The position numbers and the translations under genes were made by a program. Below, in pieces: positions 8,950-18,328 of a stretch of DNA of 64,000 bases. Origin of the DNA: Planctomycetota bacterium. GTDB lineage: Bacteria; Planctomycetota; JAJSAM01. The stretch spans positions 1 to 64,000 of the forward strand of contig JAJSAM010000033.1 of the NCBI GenBank assembly GCA_024274785.1. The letters run 5' to 3'. Each line of letters starts with the position of its first letter. Position 1 is the stretch's first letter. The notes below the pieces were generated by a model, which saw nothing but the letters and a program-made list of their open reading frames with translations, was not told the DNA's origin and ran no database searches.

Positions 8950-9963
8950 ATGAGAAAGTCAGAGTCCAGACCGGCGAGGGTGCCGGCGTCTCGTCGATCG
9001 GCCCTGCTGGTGGTTCGTGAGGGGGCAGACCGCCAGGTGATCGCCTCGGCGCTCGAGGCCGAGAACTTCGAAGTCTCTTATGCCGGGGACTCATTCGAGG
9101 GACTCCTGCAGTACATCCGCCACCCCACGAAGCTGGTGATCGCCTCCCTGGACCTCCTGCGGCGGAGAGAGACCAGCCTCATTCGGGGCGTGCTCCGCGT
9201 ATCACCGGACGTGAAGATCCTGCTGCTCGTGCCCGAGGGCCGGCGCCAATCGGCGGCCGGCCACCTGGAGGAGGGGATTTCCGGGCTGCTCTGCTCTCCG
9301 TGCTGCGCGGCGGAAGTGCGCCTGGTGGCCCGGTCTCTGCTGAGCGATGCGGCGTCGGACCCGCTGACCGGCCTCCCGAACCGGGCCGCCGCCATGCGGG
9401 CCTTTGCCCGCGAAAAGGGGAGCGTGGACCGGAACCCCGGCAAGACGACGCTCGGCCTCGGCCTCCTCGATCTCGACGACTTCAAGTCGATCAACACGCA
9501 GTTCAGCTACCGGGAGGGTGACCGGGTGCTGAGGGTGGCCACGGAGCGGCTCCAACGCTTCCTCCGCCTGACGGACGTCCTGACGAGATGGGGCGGTGAG
9601 GAATTCGTCGTGCTTCTCAATTCCCTGCCGGCGAAGGAGAGCGAAGCCCGCGGCAGAGCGGCCGGCATCCTCGATCGGGCGAGGGAGAACCTCGGCTCGA
9701 CGCCGATTTCGATCCCCGAGGGCACGCGCGGAACGAGACGGGTGACGGCGTCCGGGGGCCTGGCCCTGTACCCGCACGATGGGAGCAACTGGGAAGAGCT
9801 CTTCGCCTCCGCCGAGCGGTGCCTGAAGGCGGCGAAGGCAGAGAAGAATAGAATTGTAGCGGTCAGTCCGGGGGGCCCGGTCGTGACGCGAGTCGGGAGC
9901 CGCAGGGATCCGAACCGTAATGATGGACGACGAGGCGACCGGAAGGGCAAACTGAGTGGATAG
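8950..9963 (+). CDS. Diguanylate cyclase with receiver-like N-terminal domain (paralogue 1)
   Basis: A 337-residue protein from the ATG at 8950, preceded by GGGGG; an in-frame TTG lies at 8932. Residues about 15-130 have the alternating βα pattern of a response-regulator receiver. At the usual phospho-acceptor position (KLVIAS) there is Ser instead of Asp. Residues about 135-315 are a GGDEF domain with the active-site variant GGEEF at 215-219, so c-di-GMP synthesis from GTP is plausible. An intact RxxD inhibitory site (R206-D209) lies exactly five residues upstream. It is a tandem paralogue of the gene at 10,392. The C-terminus is a variable basic tail. No c-di-GMP phosphodiesterase or effector gene is adjacent. 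Confidence 0.88.
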   Translation: MRKSESRPARVPASRRSALLVVREGADRQVIASALEAENFEVSYAGDSFEGLLQYIRHPTKLVIASLDLLRRRETSLIRGVLRVSPDVKILLLVPEGRRQSAAGHLEEGISGLLCSPCCAAEVRLVARSLLSDAASDPLTGLPNRAAAMRAFAREKGSVDRNPGKTTLGLGLLDLDDFKSINTQFSYREGDRVLRVATERLQRFLRLTDVLTRWGGEEFVVLLNSLPAKESEARGRAAGILDRARENLGSTPISIPEGTRGTRRVTASGGLALYPHDGSNWEELFASAERCLKAAKAEKNRIVAVSPGGPVVTRVGSRRDPNRNDGRRGDRKGKLSG

Positions 9964-10391
9964 TCTCTCTTCCCGCCGCGCGCAGGACGCCGACACCGGC
10001 CCCCATGGGGGCCCCAAGAAGAGCCCCCCCAAAGGCGACAACTACGCTGACACAGGGGGATCCCGCTACACTTTTTTTGCTCATCGGTTGAAACCAGTAT
10101 GTAGGGCCGTGGCGCCTTTGCCGGAGCGCGTTCGCCCCGCGAGGAACATCCCAGCGAGTTCAAATCCGAGGCCCCCGCTCGCCGGTCCCCCGGCACCCCT
10201 CATCCCGCGGCAGCGCACCCTTTACCGCATTCAGTGGATGGATGGGAGCGATACTTGCGGAGGGTACGCCAATGGGCGTCTGAACCCAATCCAATGCACA
10301 TTCAGGCGGCCCGCCCGGGCCGGGCAGGCTCGGGTGTTCAGGTTTCTCGACACTTGGGCGTGTCAGGAACACTGGAGCCGGGAGGTGGAGC
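9964..10391. other. Gap between the GGDEF genes, with a palindrome and a repeat fragment
   Basis: Non-coding. It contains a perfect 16-bp palindrome (GGCCCCCATGGGGGCC, 9998-10,013) soon after the first GGDEF stop. It also holds a short fragment of the dispersed repeat (TCATCGGTTGAAACCAGTA, around 10,081-10,100). I see nothing else in the remaining 290 bases apart from the GGAGGTGG ribosome site of the next gene. Confidence 0.5.
10080..10100 (+). repeat. Fragment of the dispersed repeat (core only)
   Basis: GCTCATCGGTTGAAACCAGTA matches the core of the full copies, but the flanks diverge at once on both sides. It is a decayed or truncated copy, with a T-run immediately to its left. Confidence 0.5.
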
Positions 10392-11432
10392 ATGGCCAAC
10401 AGGTCCCGCAGCGGCGATGGGAACAATGGTGATTCGGACAAGTCGGCGCTCTCTGACATGCGGCCGGGTGTTCCCGATTCGCCGCGTAAAGCGCTCCTGG
10501 CCGTCACCGAAGATTCGGGCCGGGAGGTCGTCGCCGGCGCGCTTCGCGAGGAGGGCCTTCATGTCGTCTTCGTGGGCAATCTCTATGCCGCGCTGACCGA
10601 GTTCCTGCGTCACGATCCGATCGATCAGCCCAAGCTCGTGGTGTTGTCCCTCGACGGCCTCATCCAGCAGGACCAGGCCTTCCTCCGGGAGTTGAGGTTC
10701 CTGTCGCCCGACGTGAAGATCCTGATCCTCGTACCGGAGGGCTATCGGGAGATGGCATCCCGGTTCCTCGATGAGTATGGGGACGCCCAGTTGGCCACCC
10801 CCTGCTACGCCTCGGAAGTTCGGCGGATGGCCCGCACCCTCCTCAGTGCCGAAGCGTCGGACCCGTTGACGCGCCTGCCCAACCGCAATGTCACGATGCG
10901 CGCTTTTGAGCGGGAGAAGGCGCGCGCCACGCGGAACGGCGGGAATTCCACGATCGGTTTCGCGCTGCTGGATCTCGATGATTTCGGGTTGATCAACAAG
11001 GAGTACAGCTACGAGGTCGGCGATCTGGTGCTGCGCGAGGCGACCCGGCGCCTGAGGAGCTGCTTCCGAGTCACGGACATCATGGGCCGCTGGGGGGGCG
11101 AGGAGTTCATCGTCCTGCTCACGGGACTCCCGGCCGACAAGGCCAAGGCCCGCCGCCTGGCCGTGGAGGTCCTGAACCGCGCCCGGAAGTGCCTGAACGA
11201 CAAGCGGATGCCCCTCCCCTCGGGAGCAAAGCCGCTCGAGGTGTCCACGACCGGCGGCCTGGCCCTGCACCCGCACGAGGGCCTGACCTGGGAGGAACTC
11301 TTCAGCCGGGCCCAGAATCGCCTGAAGGTGGGCAAGGACCCGGAAAACCGGAAGAACCGGAAGAACCGGATCGAGTGGGGAGAAGGGGAGGAGTTGCCGG
11401 AGGAGGAGGACGGGGAGGACAAGGGAGAATAG
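10392..11432 (+). CDS. Diguanylate cyclase with receiver-like N-terminal domain (paralogue 2)
   Basis: A 346-residue protein with a strong GGAGGTGG ribosome site. It has the same architecture as the gene at 8950: a receiver-like domain (about 35-150), then a GGDEF domain (about 155-330) with GGEEF at 235-239 and the RxxD inhibitory site at R226-D229. As in its paralogue, the phospho-acceptor slot (KLVVLS) holds Ser, so it should not be switched by phosphorylation. The C-terminal tail is odd: a short NRK-NRK repeat (9-base DNA repeat near 11,345) followed by a strongly acidic run of about 15 residues ending EDGEDKGE. The two genes are separated by a repeat fragment, and an old tandem duplication is the simplest reading. 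Confidence 0.88.
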   Translation: MANRSRSGDGNNGDSDKSALSDMRPGVPDSPRKALLAVTEDSGREVVAGALREEGLHVVFVGNLYAALTEFLRHDPIDQPKLVVLSLDGLIQQDQAFLRELRFLSPDVKILILVPEGYREMASRFLDEYGDAQLATPCYASEVRRMARTLLSAEASDPLTRLPNRNVTMRAFEREKARATRNGGNSTIGFALLDLDDFGLINKEYSYEVGDLVLREATRRLRSCFRVTDIMGRWGGEEFIVLLTGLPADKAKARRLAVEVLNRARKCLNDKRMPLPSGAKPLEVSTTGGLALHPHEGLTWEELFSRAQNRLKVGKDPENRKNRKNRIEWGEGEELPEEEDGEDKGE

Positions 11433-11910
11433 GACACGGGCAGGTCTCATCGACGTGGCCAGGCCCGTGGCGTCGAGCGCAGCGCGCCGCGGAGAAGTAC
11501 ACACAGAAGCAGAGCTTCTCCAGCGCCGGAGAGGGCGAAAAGCATCGCAAGGACCGTTGCCGCAACTGGAACCTCCCGAAGGCGACGCCGCCGAATGGCA
11601 CCGCGAGGAATTGAGCGAGGGCGCCTTCGAACTGGAGCAGAACACCCGATGGCCGAACCGGTCGGTCTGGGGACTTTCCGGGCTCAGGCGCACGATCCTG
11701 AAGAGGCTGGCTCGCCGCGGTGACGTCCCGGCCTCGGCGTGGGAGGACTGCCGGCGAACACCCTCGATCCACTCTTGCGACGAGTTCATGAAGTTCCTGC
11801 GAAAGAGGGAGCGTTCCGCATGCCACCACCCCGGGTCCCGCTCACTCGACAAGAAGACCGTGTCACCCCCACACCCTATACTGTCTGCTGAAGTGATGGA
11901 GCGCTGCCAG
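11433..11910. other. Non-coding gap before dispersed repeat copy 2
   Basis: About 480 bases with no gene I can support. Open frames exist on both strands, as expected at this G+C. None has a ribosome site, a recognisable motif or the codon pattern of the neighbours. Confidence 0.45.
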
Positions 11911-12090
11911 GGGCCTGTCTGGAACTGCGGGCCCGCGCAAGAACAACCCCGGGATTCGAGGGCTGCCGCATCCCGAGCGACTGCGTTGCTCACCGGTTGA
12001 AACCAGGAAGGTTGCGCCTTCCTCGCTCCGTGTCGGATCGGGCGCAGCGGCGCTCTTTGTGCAACGGTCGCATTGATTCCAGACGAGCCC
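11911..12090 (+). repeat. Dispersed inverted-end repeat, copy 2 (left of AddB/AddA)
   Basis: A 180-bp copy. It opens with GGGCCTGTCTGGAA and a second nested end GGGCCCGCGCAAGAA, then carries the shared blocks around GAGGGCTGCCGCATCCCG and the core GGTTGAAACCAG (about 11,994-12,005). It closes with ATTCCAGACGAGCCC at 12,090, the complement of its opening. Both types of terminal sequence occur here, one inside the other. It stops 16 bases before the GTG start of the AddB-like gene, so that gene's promoter must lie in or before the repeat. Confidence 0.8.
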
Positions 12091-12105
12091 CAAAGGAGAA
12101 GACGA

Positions 12106-14811
12106 GTGGGCGACATCGCGGAGCTTCGGATCGGCCAGTTCACCCCTTCCTGGCCGGCGCAGGATCTTTCACCTTCGTGGAACCGCGTCGTCGGGGGGCC
12201 GGACGCGCTGCTCTTGTGGCTTGAGACGCAGCTCGGATTTCTGGCTGAGCCGCCGACGTTCAGTGGACGGATTACCGAGTATGCGGCGCTGCTCTCGGGC
12301 GTTGCCGGGGCCTCCTTTGCGACCAGCCTCACCGTCGATCGGTGGGCCTGCTCGGCAGAACTGCTCGCCCGGCGCGACGAGCTCAGGATGGCCGGCTGGG
12401 ACGGGGCCGAGGGCGAAGGGCTGCCGCCGCTGCTTCGCGACCTGGCGGCGGCGGAGGCCGGCTTTGACGGGGCAGGGCGCACGCTGCGGGCCGGAGAGGC
12501 GGAGCGACTCGCCGCGGTGCAGGCCGCGCTCGCGGGAGGGCGGGCGTTGCCTCCGCATCGGTGCGTGCTCCGCGAGGCGCCCGGGGAGTGGCCGGCGGCG
12601 TGGCAGCCAGTGCTCGGACTGCTCTCCGTCGAACGCTCCGCCCCTCTTTCGGCGGCCGGGAGTGCGGGGAGCTCCCTGCGCGGGATTCAGGATCGGATTC
12701 TCGGTCGTGATTCCAAGCCCACCGCCCCGGATCCGAGCGTGCGGTGGGTCTCCGCGTCCAGCGTCGCCACGGCGGTCGAGGCGGTTGCGGATGCGCTGAC
12801 CGTCGATCCCGAACTCCTTGCCACGACCGCAGTCTGCTGCGAGGACGCGGTCGTCGCACTGCGGCTCGACCGGGCGCTGGCGCGGCGCGGATTGCCGACC
12901 ATGGGAGCGGCGCATTCCTCGGTGTTCTCCCCCGCGCTCCAGGTGCTGCCGCTCGTCCTCGGGCTCTGCTACAAGCCGGTCGATCCGGGCACGCTGCTCG
13001 AATTCGTCTCCCTGCCTCTCGGCCCCCTGCCGCGACGCGTCGGCCGGCGCCTCGCCCGCGCGCTCGGTGAGCAACCGGGGCTCGGCAGCCGGGAGTGGGA
13101 AAAGGCGGTTTCGGACCTGACGGCCCCGGAAGCGGACCCGGACCAGTTGATTGCGAAGCGGCTCGAGGAGTGGCTCGAGCACCCGCGGGTCCCGCACGGT
13201 ACGGACCTGCCCGCCGAACTCGTGGCGGAGCGCTGCGGAAAGGTGTCCCGGTGGGCGATCGGGCGAGCCTCCGTGACCCCGGAAGTCGGGGAGGACGACG
13301 AGGGGGAGATCGAATCACTGCTGACGCTCGCCGCGCAGGCGAAGGTGCTCGGGGACCTCGTCGGCACCTTCGGCGGATCAATCAGCCAACCGCAACTGGC
13401 ACGCCTGCTCGAGGCCGCCCGGGAAGGTGGGCTCTCGCTGCGCCCGATCTCCATGGCCGCCGGAGGACCGCTCCTGATCCGGAGTCTCGCGGAGCTGACC
13501 ACCGGCGTTTCCCGGCTGATCTGGATCGGCCTCGGAACCGGGGACTTCCCGCAGTCGGTCTGGAGCCGCTCCGAGCTGAAGGCCATCGCCGCCGCGGGGA
13601 TCGCCCTTGACGACGGGCTCTCGACGCTGCGGCTGCTTCGCGCGAGAGAACGTGACGGTCTGCTCCGCGTGGCCTCCCGCCTTCTCGCGGTGGCCCTGCC
13701 CGCGGACGAGGAGCTGCGGCCGCACCCCCTCTGGCTCTGGATCCGAGGCGAGTGCTTCCCGAAGGACACCGATCCGGTGCGTCTCGAGGATCTCCTCTCC
13801 GGCCTTGGTGGCGACTCGGCCGCGCCCTGGCAATTCCCGACGGAGACACGGATGGCGATCTCCCCTCAGCCGGCGCGGGCGCTCTGGAATGTCGACCATG
13901 CCCTGGTGACCGAGCGCGAGAGGAGCTCCGCCAGCTCACTCGAGGACCGGCTGGCCTGCCCGCTCAAGTGGGTCCTGCACTACCAGGCGAAGCTCGCGTC
14001 GAGTCCCATCGCGCGCCTGCCCGACATGTTCCTTTTGAAGGGAAACTTCAGCCACCAGGTCCTCGCGGAGGTCTTTGGCGCGGGCGGGGAACCTCCGACC
14101 GAGGAAGAGGCCGGGGCCCGCATCCGGAAATGCATCGATGAGCGCATCGAGCAGGACGCCGCCCCTCTCGCCGAACCGGCCGCCCTGAGCGAACGCCGGG
14201 ATCTCAGCCGTGCCCTGATCCGGTCGGCCCGCACGCTCGTTTCGGCGATGCACGCGGGCGGCTACCGGATCATCGACCTCGAGGTGGAGATCGAAGCGAG
14301 GGTGGCCGGACGCAACATCCATGGGTACATCGACTGCCTGGCCCGCCGGGATGACGACGTCGAGGCGATCATCGACTTCAAGTACTTCGATGGCCGCTAC
14401 CGGTCGCTCCTCGAGGACGGCCAGGCCGTGCAGCTCGCCACCTACGCCGCCGCCCGCCACGCCGAGCGGGGGCGGACCGGTGAAGGAGGGCCCGCCCCCG
14501 CCGTGGCCTACCTGACGATATCGAACTCCTCCTTGCACACGCCCGAAGGCAGCTCCCTGGTCGGCGCGAGCCAGGCCCAGGTGCTTCCAAACGCGCCCGC
14601 AATCCAGACGGTCTGGCATCGCTTCGCGGAGGCGCTCCTGGTCGCCGACACCTGGCTGGAGGGCGACGAGCCAGTCCCGGCCCGGCCGTTGCAGGAGGCG
14701 CCTGCCTGGCCGGAAGGCGCGGACCTGGTACTCGACGGGAAAGCGGATCCGCAACGCGTTTGCAGGTACTGCGACTATGCGGTGCTGTGCGGCCGCCAGG
14801 AGGTGCGGTGA
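12106..14811 (+). CDS. addB: AddB-like subunit: PD-(D/E)XK nuclease with iron-sulfur staple
   Basis: A 901-residue protein from the GTG at 12,106, chosen because AAAGGAGA lies 6-7 bases upstream; an in-frame TTG at 12,073 sits inside the repeat. The C-terminal third is a RecB-type nuclease: Asp743 in GYIDC and Asp757-x-Lys759 in IIDFKYF. It is locked by four cysteines, C618, C886, C889 and C895. The spacing CxxC-x5-C at the end is that of the 4Fe-4S staple of Bacillus AddB. The N-terminal region shows no Walker A lysine loop, so it is likely a helicase-like scaffold without ATPase activity. AddAB enzymes process double-strand ends for RecA loading and degrade foreign linear DNA. The stop overlaps the AddA start by one base (TGATG). 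Confidence 0.88.
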   Translation: MGDIAELRIGQFTPSWPAQDLSPSWNRVVGGPDALLLWLETQLGFLAEPPTFSGRITEYAALLSGVAGASFATSLTVDRWACSAELLARRDELRMAGWDGAEGEGLPPLLRDLAAAEAGFDGAGRTLRAGEAERLAAVQAALAGGRALPPHRCVLREAPGEWPAAWQPVLGLLSVERSAPLSAAGSAGSSLRGIQDRILGRDSKPTAPDPSVRWVSASSVATAVEAVADALTVDPELLATTAVCCEDAVVALRLDRALARRGLPTMGAAHSSVFSPALQVLPLVLGLCYKPVDPGTLLEFVSLPLGPLPRRVGRRLARALGEQPGLGSREWEKAVSDLTAPEADPDQLIAKRLEEWLEHPRVPHGTDLPAELVAERCGKVSRWAIGRASVTPEVGEDDEGEIESLLTLAAQAKVLGDLVGTFGGSISQPQLARLLEAAREGGLSLRPISMAAGGPLLIRSLAELTTGVSRLIWIGLGTGDFPQSVWSRSELKAIAAAGIALDDGLSTLRLLRARERDGLLRVASRLLAVALPADEELRPHPLWLWIRGECFPKDTDPVRLEDLLSGLGGDSAAPWQFPTETRMAISPQPARALWNVDHALVTERERSSASSLEDRLACPLKWVLHYQAKLASSPIARLPDMFLLKGNFSHQVLAEVFGAGGEPPTEEEAGARIRKCIDERIEQDAAPLAEPAALSERRDLSRALIRSARTLVSAMHAGGYRIIDLEVEIEARVAGRNIHGYIDCLARRDDDVEAIIDFKYFDGRYRSLLEDGQAVQLATYAAARHAERGRTGEGGPAPAVAYLTISNSSLHTPEGSSLVGASQAQVLPNAPAIQTVWHRFAEALLVADTWLEGDEPVPARPLQEAPAWPEGADLVLDGKADPQRVCRYCDYAVLCGRQEVR

Positions 14812-17800
14812 TGACCGGTTCCCTGACAGTCGTCGGCGCGGGCGCGGGATCGGGCAAGACGACGAAGATCTGCGAGATCGTGGCGGAACGGATCGTCGCC
14901 GGGCTCGACCCGAGCCTGGTGCTCGCCACCACCTTCACGCGTACGGCCGCCGCGGAGATGAAGGGCCGCATCCAGGCCGCGCTGCTCGCGGAATCGTCGC
15001 TCTCCACCGAAGCGCGGATCCGCATGTCGGAACGGCTGGAACTCGCCGCCATCGGCACGGTGCACTCCGTCGGCCACACGCTGCTTCGAAAGTACGCGAT
15101 TCCCCTCGGCCTCTCCCCGCGCCTCGAAGTGATGGAGGAAGGCGGAAAAGCCCGTCACCTGAAACGCCTGCTGACCCAGTCCGACCCCGACGAGTGGGTG
15201 AAGCTCGACAGCGTGGCGCGACGGCTCGGCCATTCGAAAACGCACGAACTCGTCCTGACGCTGCTCGATGCGAAGCGAGGCAACGACATCGGAGACCTGG
15301 CGTTTCGCGCGCAGCTGAAGGCCGGGAGCGCCCGGCTGCGGGAGCTCCTGCTGCTCCCGGGCGGGGACACCGAAGATGGCTCCCTCGATGCGATCTACGA
15401 CCTGGCGAGAAAGGCGCTCGGGGCCATCCGGGCGGTCACCGACACCACGAAGACGACAAAGACCGCGGAGGAGAAGCTCGCCGCGATGATCGGCAGCCGC
15501 AGTGGCCGGTGGCAGGACTGCCTTACCCTGAAGAAGCTCACCGCGGGCAAGAAGTCCGGGGCGGACAGCAGCCTGGCCGACCTGCGGGCCGCCGCCGGGC
15601 GAGTGCGACGCTTCAAGGGCCTCCATGATGATGTCACGGCGTTCGTCGACCTGCTCACCGAGCGGGCCCTCAACCTCGACCGGGCCTACGCGCGCTACAA
15701 GGAAGAACGCGGCCTGCTCGACTTCACCGACCTCGAGGTGCTGCTGCTCGATCTCCTTTCCCGGGACGACCTGGCGGACACGCTCCGCGCCGACTTCGAG
15801 CTGGTGCTGGTCGACGAGTTCCAGGACACGAACCCGATCCAACTGGCCATTTTCGAGAACCTTCGCCGCCTGGCCGCAGAGAGCGTCTGGGTGGGTGACG
15901 AAAAGCAGGCGATCTACGGTTTCCGCGGGACTGACAGCCGGCTCATGCACGAGGTCTGGGCGCTGACGCCAAAGGGGTGCCGGGAGAATCTGCCGAAGAA
16001 CTACCGGAGCCAGGCCGGCCTCGTGGCGATCGTCGGGGAGCTGTTCGAGCCGCTCTTCGGGGCGGAGGCCCGGCTCGAGGCGCACCACGCCCCCGAGGAG
16101 AGAGGGGTGGAGCGCTGGCTGCTTGGCGTCAGGAACTACGAGCAGGAGGCCGCGGCGCTGGCGGATGGGGTCAGGGAGCTGCTCGCGGAGGGGATCAGCG
16201 CCCGCGACATCGCCATCCTGACCCGAACCAACAACCGGGCCCGGACCTTCGCCACCGCGCTGACCGCTGCCGGTGTCCCCGCCTCCCTCTCTCTGCCCGG
16301 GCTGCTCAGCACGCGCGAAGGCGCTCTCCTGCTCGCCGGCCTGCGCCTGGTGGCGGACCGCCGCGACAGCCTGGCCGCGGCCACGATCGTACACCTGCTC
16401 TCCGACCCGGAGGCCACGACGCCCGATTGGCTCGGGGAGCGCCTTGGATCCGTTCGCAGGGACGAAGGCCAGCTCCCCTGGGATGGGCACGAGGTGCTCG
16501 AGCCGCTCCGGGCCATCGATCCCCGCGCCCTGCCGCCACTCGACGCCACGATCGCGGTGATGGACGCCCTCGATCTCGCAGAGAAGATCTCCGCCTGGGA
16601 GGACCCGTCCCGCCGCGCCCAGAACCTCGACGCCCTGTGCGCGCTCGCCCGCGAGTACGAAGAGGGCTCGACGGAGATGGGGGCCGCGGCGACCTTGACC
16701 GGCCTGATCAGGGTGTTCGAGAAGAGCGCGGACGACGGGGAGGACCACCGGCCGGCCCCGCGCGGCACCGACGCCGTGACGCTCATGACCTACCACGGAG
16801 CGAAGGGTCTGCAGTGGCCCGTGGTGATCCTGTCCGATCTCGACCAGGGTCGTGACCCGGACCTGTGGCGCCCCGCCCCGTGCGGCGGAGAGGTGAAGGA
16901 CGGGAAGCCTCTTCAGAATCGGGAGATCCGGTTCTGGCCGTGGCCGCTCGGGGTCAGCGCCGTGCAGTTCGCAAAGAGGCTCCGGGGCAGCGGCCTCCAG
17001 GCGGATGCGTTGGCGAGCCCGGAGGGCGACGAGGCGATACGGCTCGATCGGGAGGAATCGGCCCGCCTGCTCTACGTCGGTTTCACGCGGGCGCGAAGAA
17101 AGGTCGTCCTCGCGCATCGGCCGGGAAAGTGCAGGTGGCTCGAGCTCCTGCCGGGAATCGAGGCGATCTTCGCCGGAGAGCCCGGGGAACATCCGCGTGC
17201 GGATTTCGGCACGAGCCTGGTCGTCCGGCAGATCGTGCCCCCCGGTGCGGACGAGGAGCCCCCGGCCCCGGTCCCCACCGCGCATTCGTGGCGCAGGGAC
17301 ACCGACCGGGTGACCGCCGATCACCCCGCCCGCCTGCGCGCCCCGAGTTCAGCGGCGCCGCTGGAAACCAGCATATCCGTGCACTCGGAACCCCTCCCGG
17401 GCCCCCACCCCTTCCCGGCGAAGACCCGACCGGAAAAGGAAACCGAAACGGGACTGGCGATTCACGCCTGCCTGGCGACGCTCCCGACGCTGCGCAACGC
17501 GACGCCGATAGAGAAGGCCACCATCGCCGCGAGATGCCTGCGCTCCTTCGGCGCCGAAGGCGAGGTCCTCCCCGAGGCCCTGGTGGCGGCGGGCGAGCGC
17601 TTGACGCAGTGGGTCGAGTCCCGGTTCCCCGGAGCGACCTGGCTCACGGAGGTCCCGGTCATCGGCATCCGCCCGGACGGCGGCTCCTGGTCCGGATCCA
17701 TCGACCTGCTGCTGCGACTCGACGAGTTCCGGGTGATCGTCATCGACCACAAATCGACCCCGGTCCCGCAGTCCGTCTGGGCGAAGCACGTCAGAAAGTA

Positions 17801-17960
17801 CTCCGGCCAACTGCTGGCCTACCGGGACGCTCTGGAATCCGCCGGCCAGACCGTCGAGGAACTCTGGATCCACTTCCCGCTGGGCGGCGGGGTGGCCGGT
17901 TTCGGGCGAACCCGAACGGAACCTCATGGGAGTGGCCAGGGTGGAGCTTCCGAACGGTGA
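14811..17960 (+). CDS. addA: AddA/RecB-like UvrD-family helicase-nuclease
   Basis: A 1049-residue protein from the ATG at 14,811. It has the full superfamily 1A helicase set: Walker A GAGAGSGKTT (K16), DEFQDTNP (D335-E336), VGDEKQAIYGFRG, the NYRSQ segment, TYHGAKGLQWPVV and LLYVGFTRAR. The C-terminus carries a PD-(D/E)XK nuclease (about residues 880-1020) with Asp965 in GSIDLLLR, Asp979-H-Lys981 and a following QLLAYRDAL. It would unwind and cut DNA ends together with the AddB-like protein, to which it is translationally coupled. The pair is either the housekeeping recombination enzyme or a defence-associated relative. Its position beside Wadjet and between inverted repeat copies is suggestive but not proof. 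The last 20 codons overlap a short downstream ORF. Confidence 0.9.
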   Translation: MTGSLTVVGAGAGSGKTTKICEIVAERIVAGLDPSLVLATTFTRTAAAEMKGRIQAALLAESSLSTEARIRMSERLELAAIGTVHSVGHTLLRKYAIPLGLSPRLEVMEEGGKARHLKRLLTQSDPDEWVKLDSVARRLGHSKTHELVLTLLDAKRGNDIGDLAFRAQLKAGSARLRELLLLPGGDTEDGSLDAIYDLARKALGAIRAVTDTTKTTKTAEEKLAAMIGSRSGRWQDCLTLKKLTAGKKSGADSSLADLRAAAGRVRRFKGLHDDVTAFVDLLTERALNLDRAYARYKEERGLLDFTDLEVLLLDLLSRDDLADTLRADFELVLVDEFQDTNPIQLAIFENLRRLAAESVWVGDEKQAIYGFRGTDSRLMHEVWALTPKGCRENLPKNYRSQAGLVAIVGELFEPLFGAEARLEAHHAPEERGVERWLLGVRNYEQEAAALADGVRELLAEGISARDIAILTRTNNRARTFATALTAAGVPASLSLPGLLSTREGALLLAGLRLVADRRDSLAAATIVHLLSDPEATTPDWLGERLGSVRRDEGQLPWDGHEVLEPLRAIDPRALPPLDATIAVMDALDLAEKISAWEDPSRRAQNLDALCALAREYEEGSTEMGAAATLTGLIRVFEKSADDGEDHRPAPRGTDAVTLMTYHGAKGLQWPVVILSDLDQGRDPDLWRPAPCGGEVKDGKPLQNREIRFWPWPLGVSAVQFAKRLRGSGLQADALASPEGDEAIRLDREESARLLYVGFTRARRKVVLAHRPGKCRWLELLPGIEAIFAGEPGEHPRADFGTSLVVRQIVPPGADEEPPAPVPTAHSWRRDTDRVTADHPARLRAPSSAAPLETSISVHSEPLPGPHPFPAKTRPEKETETGLAIHACLATLPTLRNATPIEKATIAARCLRSFGAEGEVLPEALVAAGERLTQWVESRFPGATWLTEVPVIGIRPDGGSWSGSIDLLLRLDEFRVIVIDHKSTPVPQSVWAKHVRKYSGQLLAYRDALESAGQTVEELWIHFPLGGGVAGFGRTRTEPHGSGQGGASER

Positions 17961-18084
17961 TTTGCTTCGGGCCGAAGTACACTGGCGTGAAGCTCACGGA
18001 ATCGGACGGCGCGAGATGAAGATCAAGAGGCTCCGGAAGCAGGAGAATGACCGGGCATCAACGCTGCGCAATCTGCAGTACTGA
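17926..18084 (+). CDS. Small hypothetical protein overlapping the addA 3' end
   Basis: A 52-residue ORF starting at the ATG at 17,926 inside addA (different frame, 35-base overlap) and ending at 18,084. The sequence VELPNGDLLRAEVHW followed by EAHGIGRREMKIKRL looks like a family of small bacterial proteins I recall having the pattern ‘E-[IV]-H-W-x-E-A-x-G-I-G-…-K-I-K-R’. No function is known to me. The motif is too ordered for a random frame, but I cannot confirm it here. Translation could be coupled to addA by the overlap. It may also be a truncated relic. Confidence 0.45.
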   Translation: MGVARVELPNGDLLRAEVHWREAHGIGRREMKIKRLRKQENDRASTLRNLQY

Positions 18085-18328
18085 CGTTCAAGATCTTCGC
18101 GGCGCTCGCGGATTCTACATGACGCTGCCGGACTGCCGGCACGGTCGCCCGGAGATCGACCCTCCATTGCGGCAGGGCCGCGCGGTGTGAGCAGTCGCGG
18201 CTGCTCCGCTGCGCTCGAAGTGCGGAAGGCCTGTCGGCTCGTTCCGGACCCGGGTATGGAAGGCCGCGGACTCGTTCGGATCATCGACGTATCGGGCGAG
18301 GGCTACGCCTGCCCGGCGCGGCAGCAGC
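18085..18328. other. Non-coding gap before dispersed repeat copy 3
   Basis: About 240 bases between the small ORF and the repeat, with no gene or clear regulatory signal. Part of the promoter region for the Wadjet operon could lie here or in 18,493-18,632. Confidence 0.4.

Noticed and set aside
10338..12482. Long open frame (714 codons, minus strand) across the second GGDEF gene, the gap and repeat copy 2
   Set aside because: It is antisense to a well-supported gene, crosses the repeat, has Ser/Arg/Pro-rich low-complexity translation and no ribosome site. It is a high-G+C shadow.
14775..17324. 849-codon minus-strand frame under addA
   Set aside because: The translation is rich in Gly, Arg, Pro and Gln with no domain, and the plus strand has full helicase motifs. 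Shadow.
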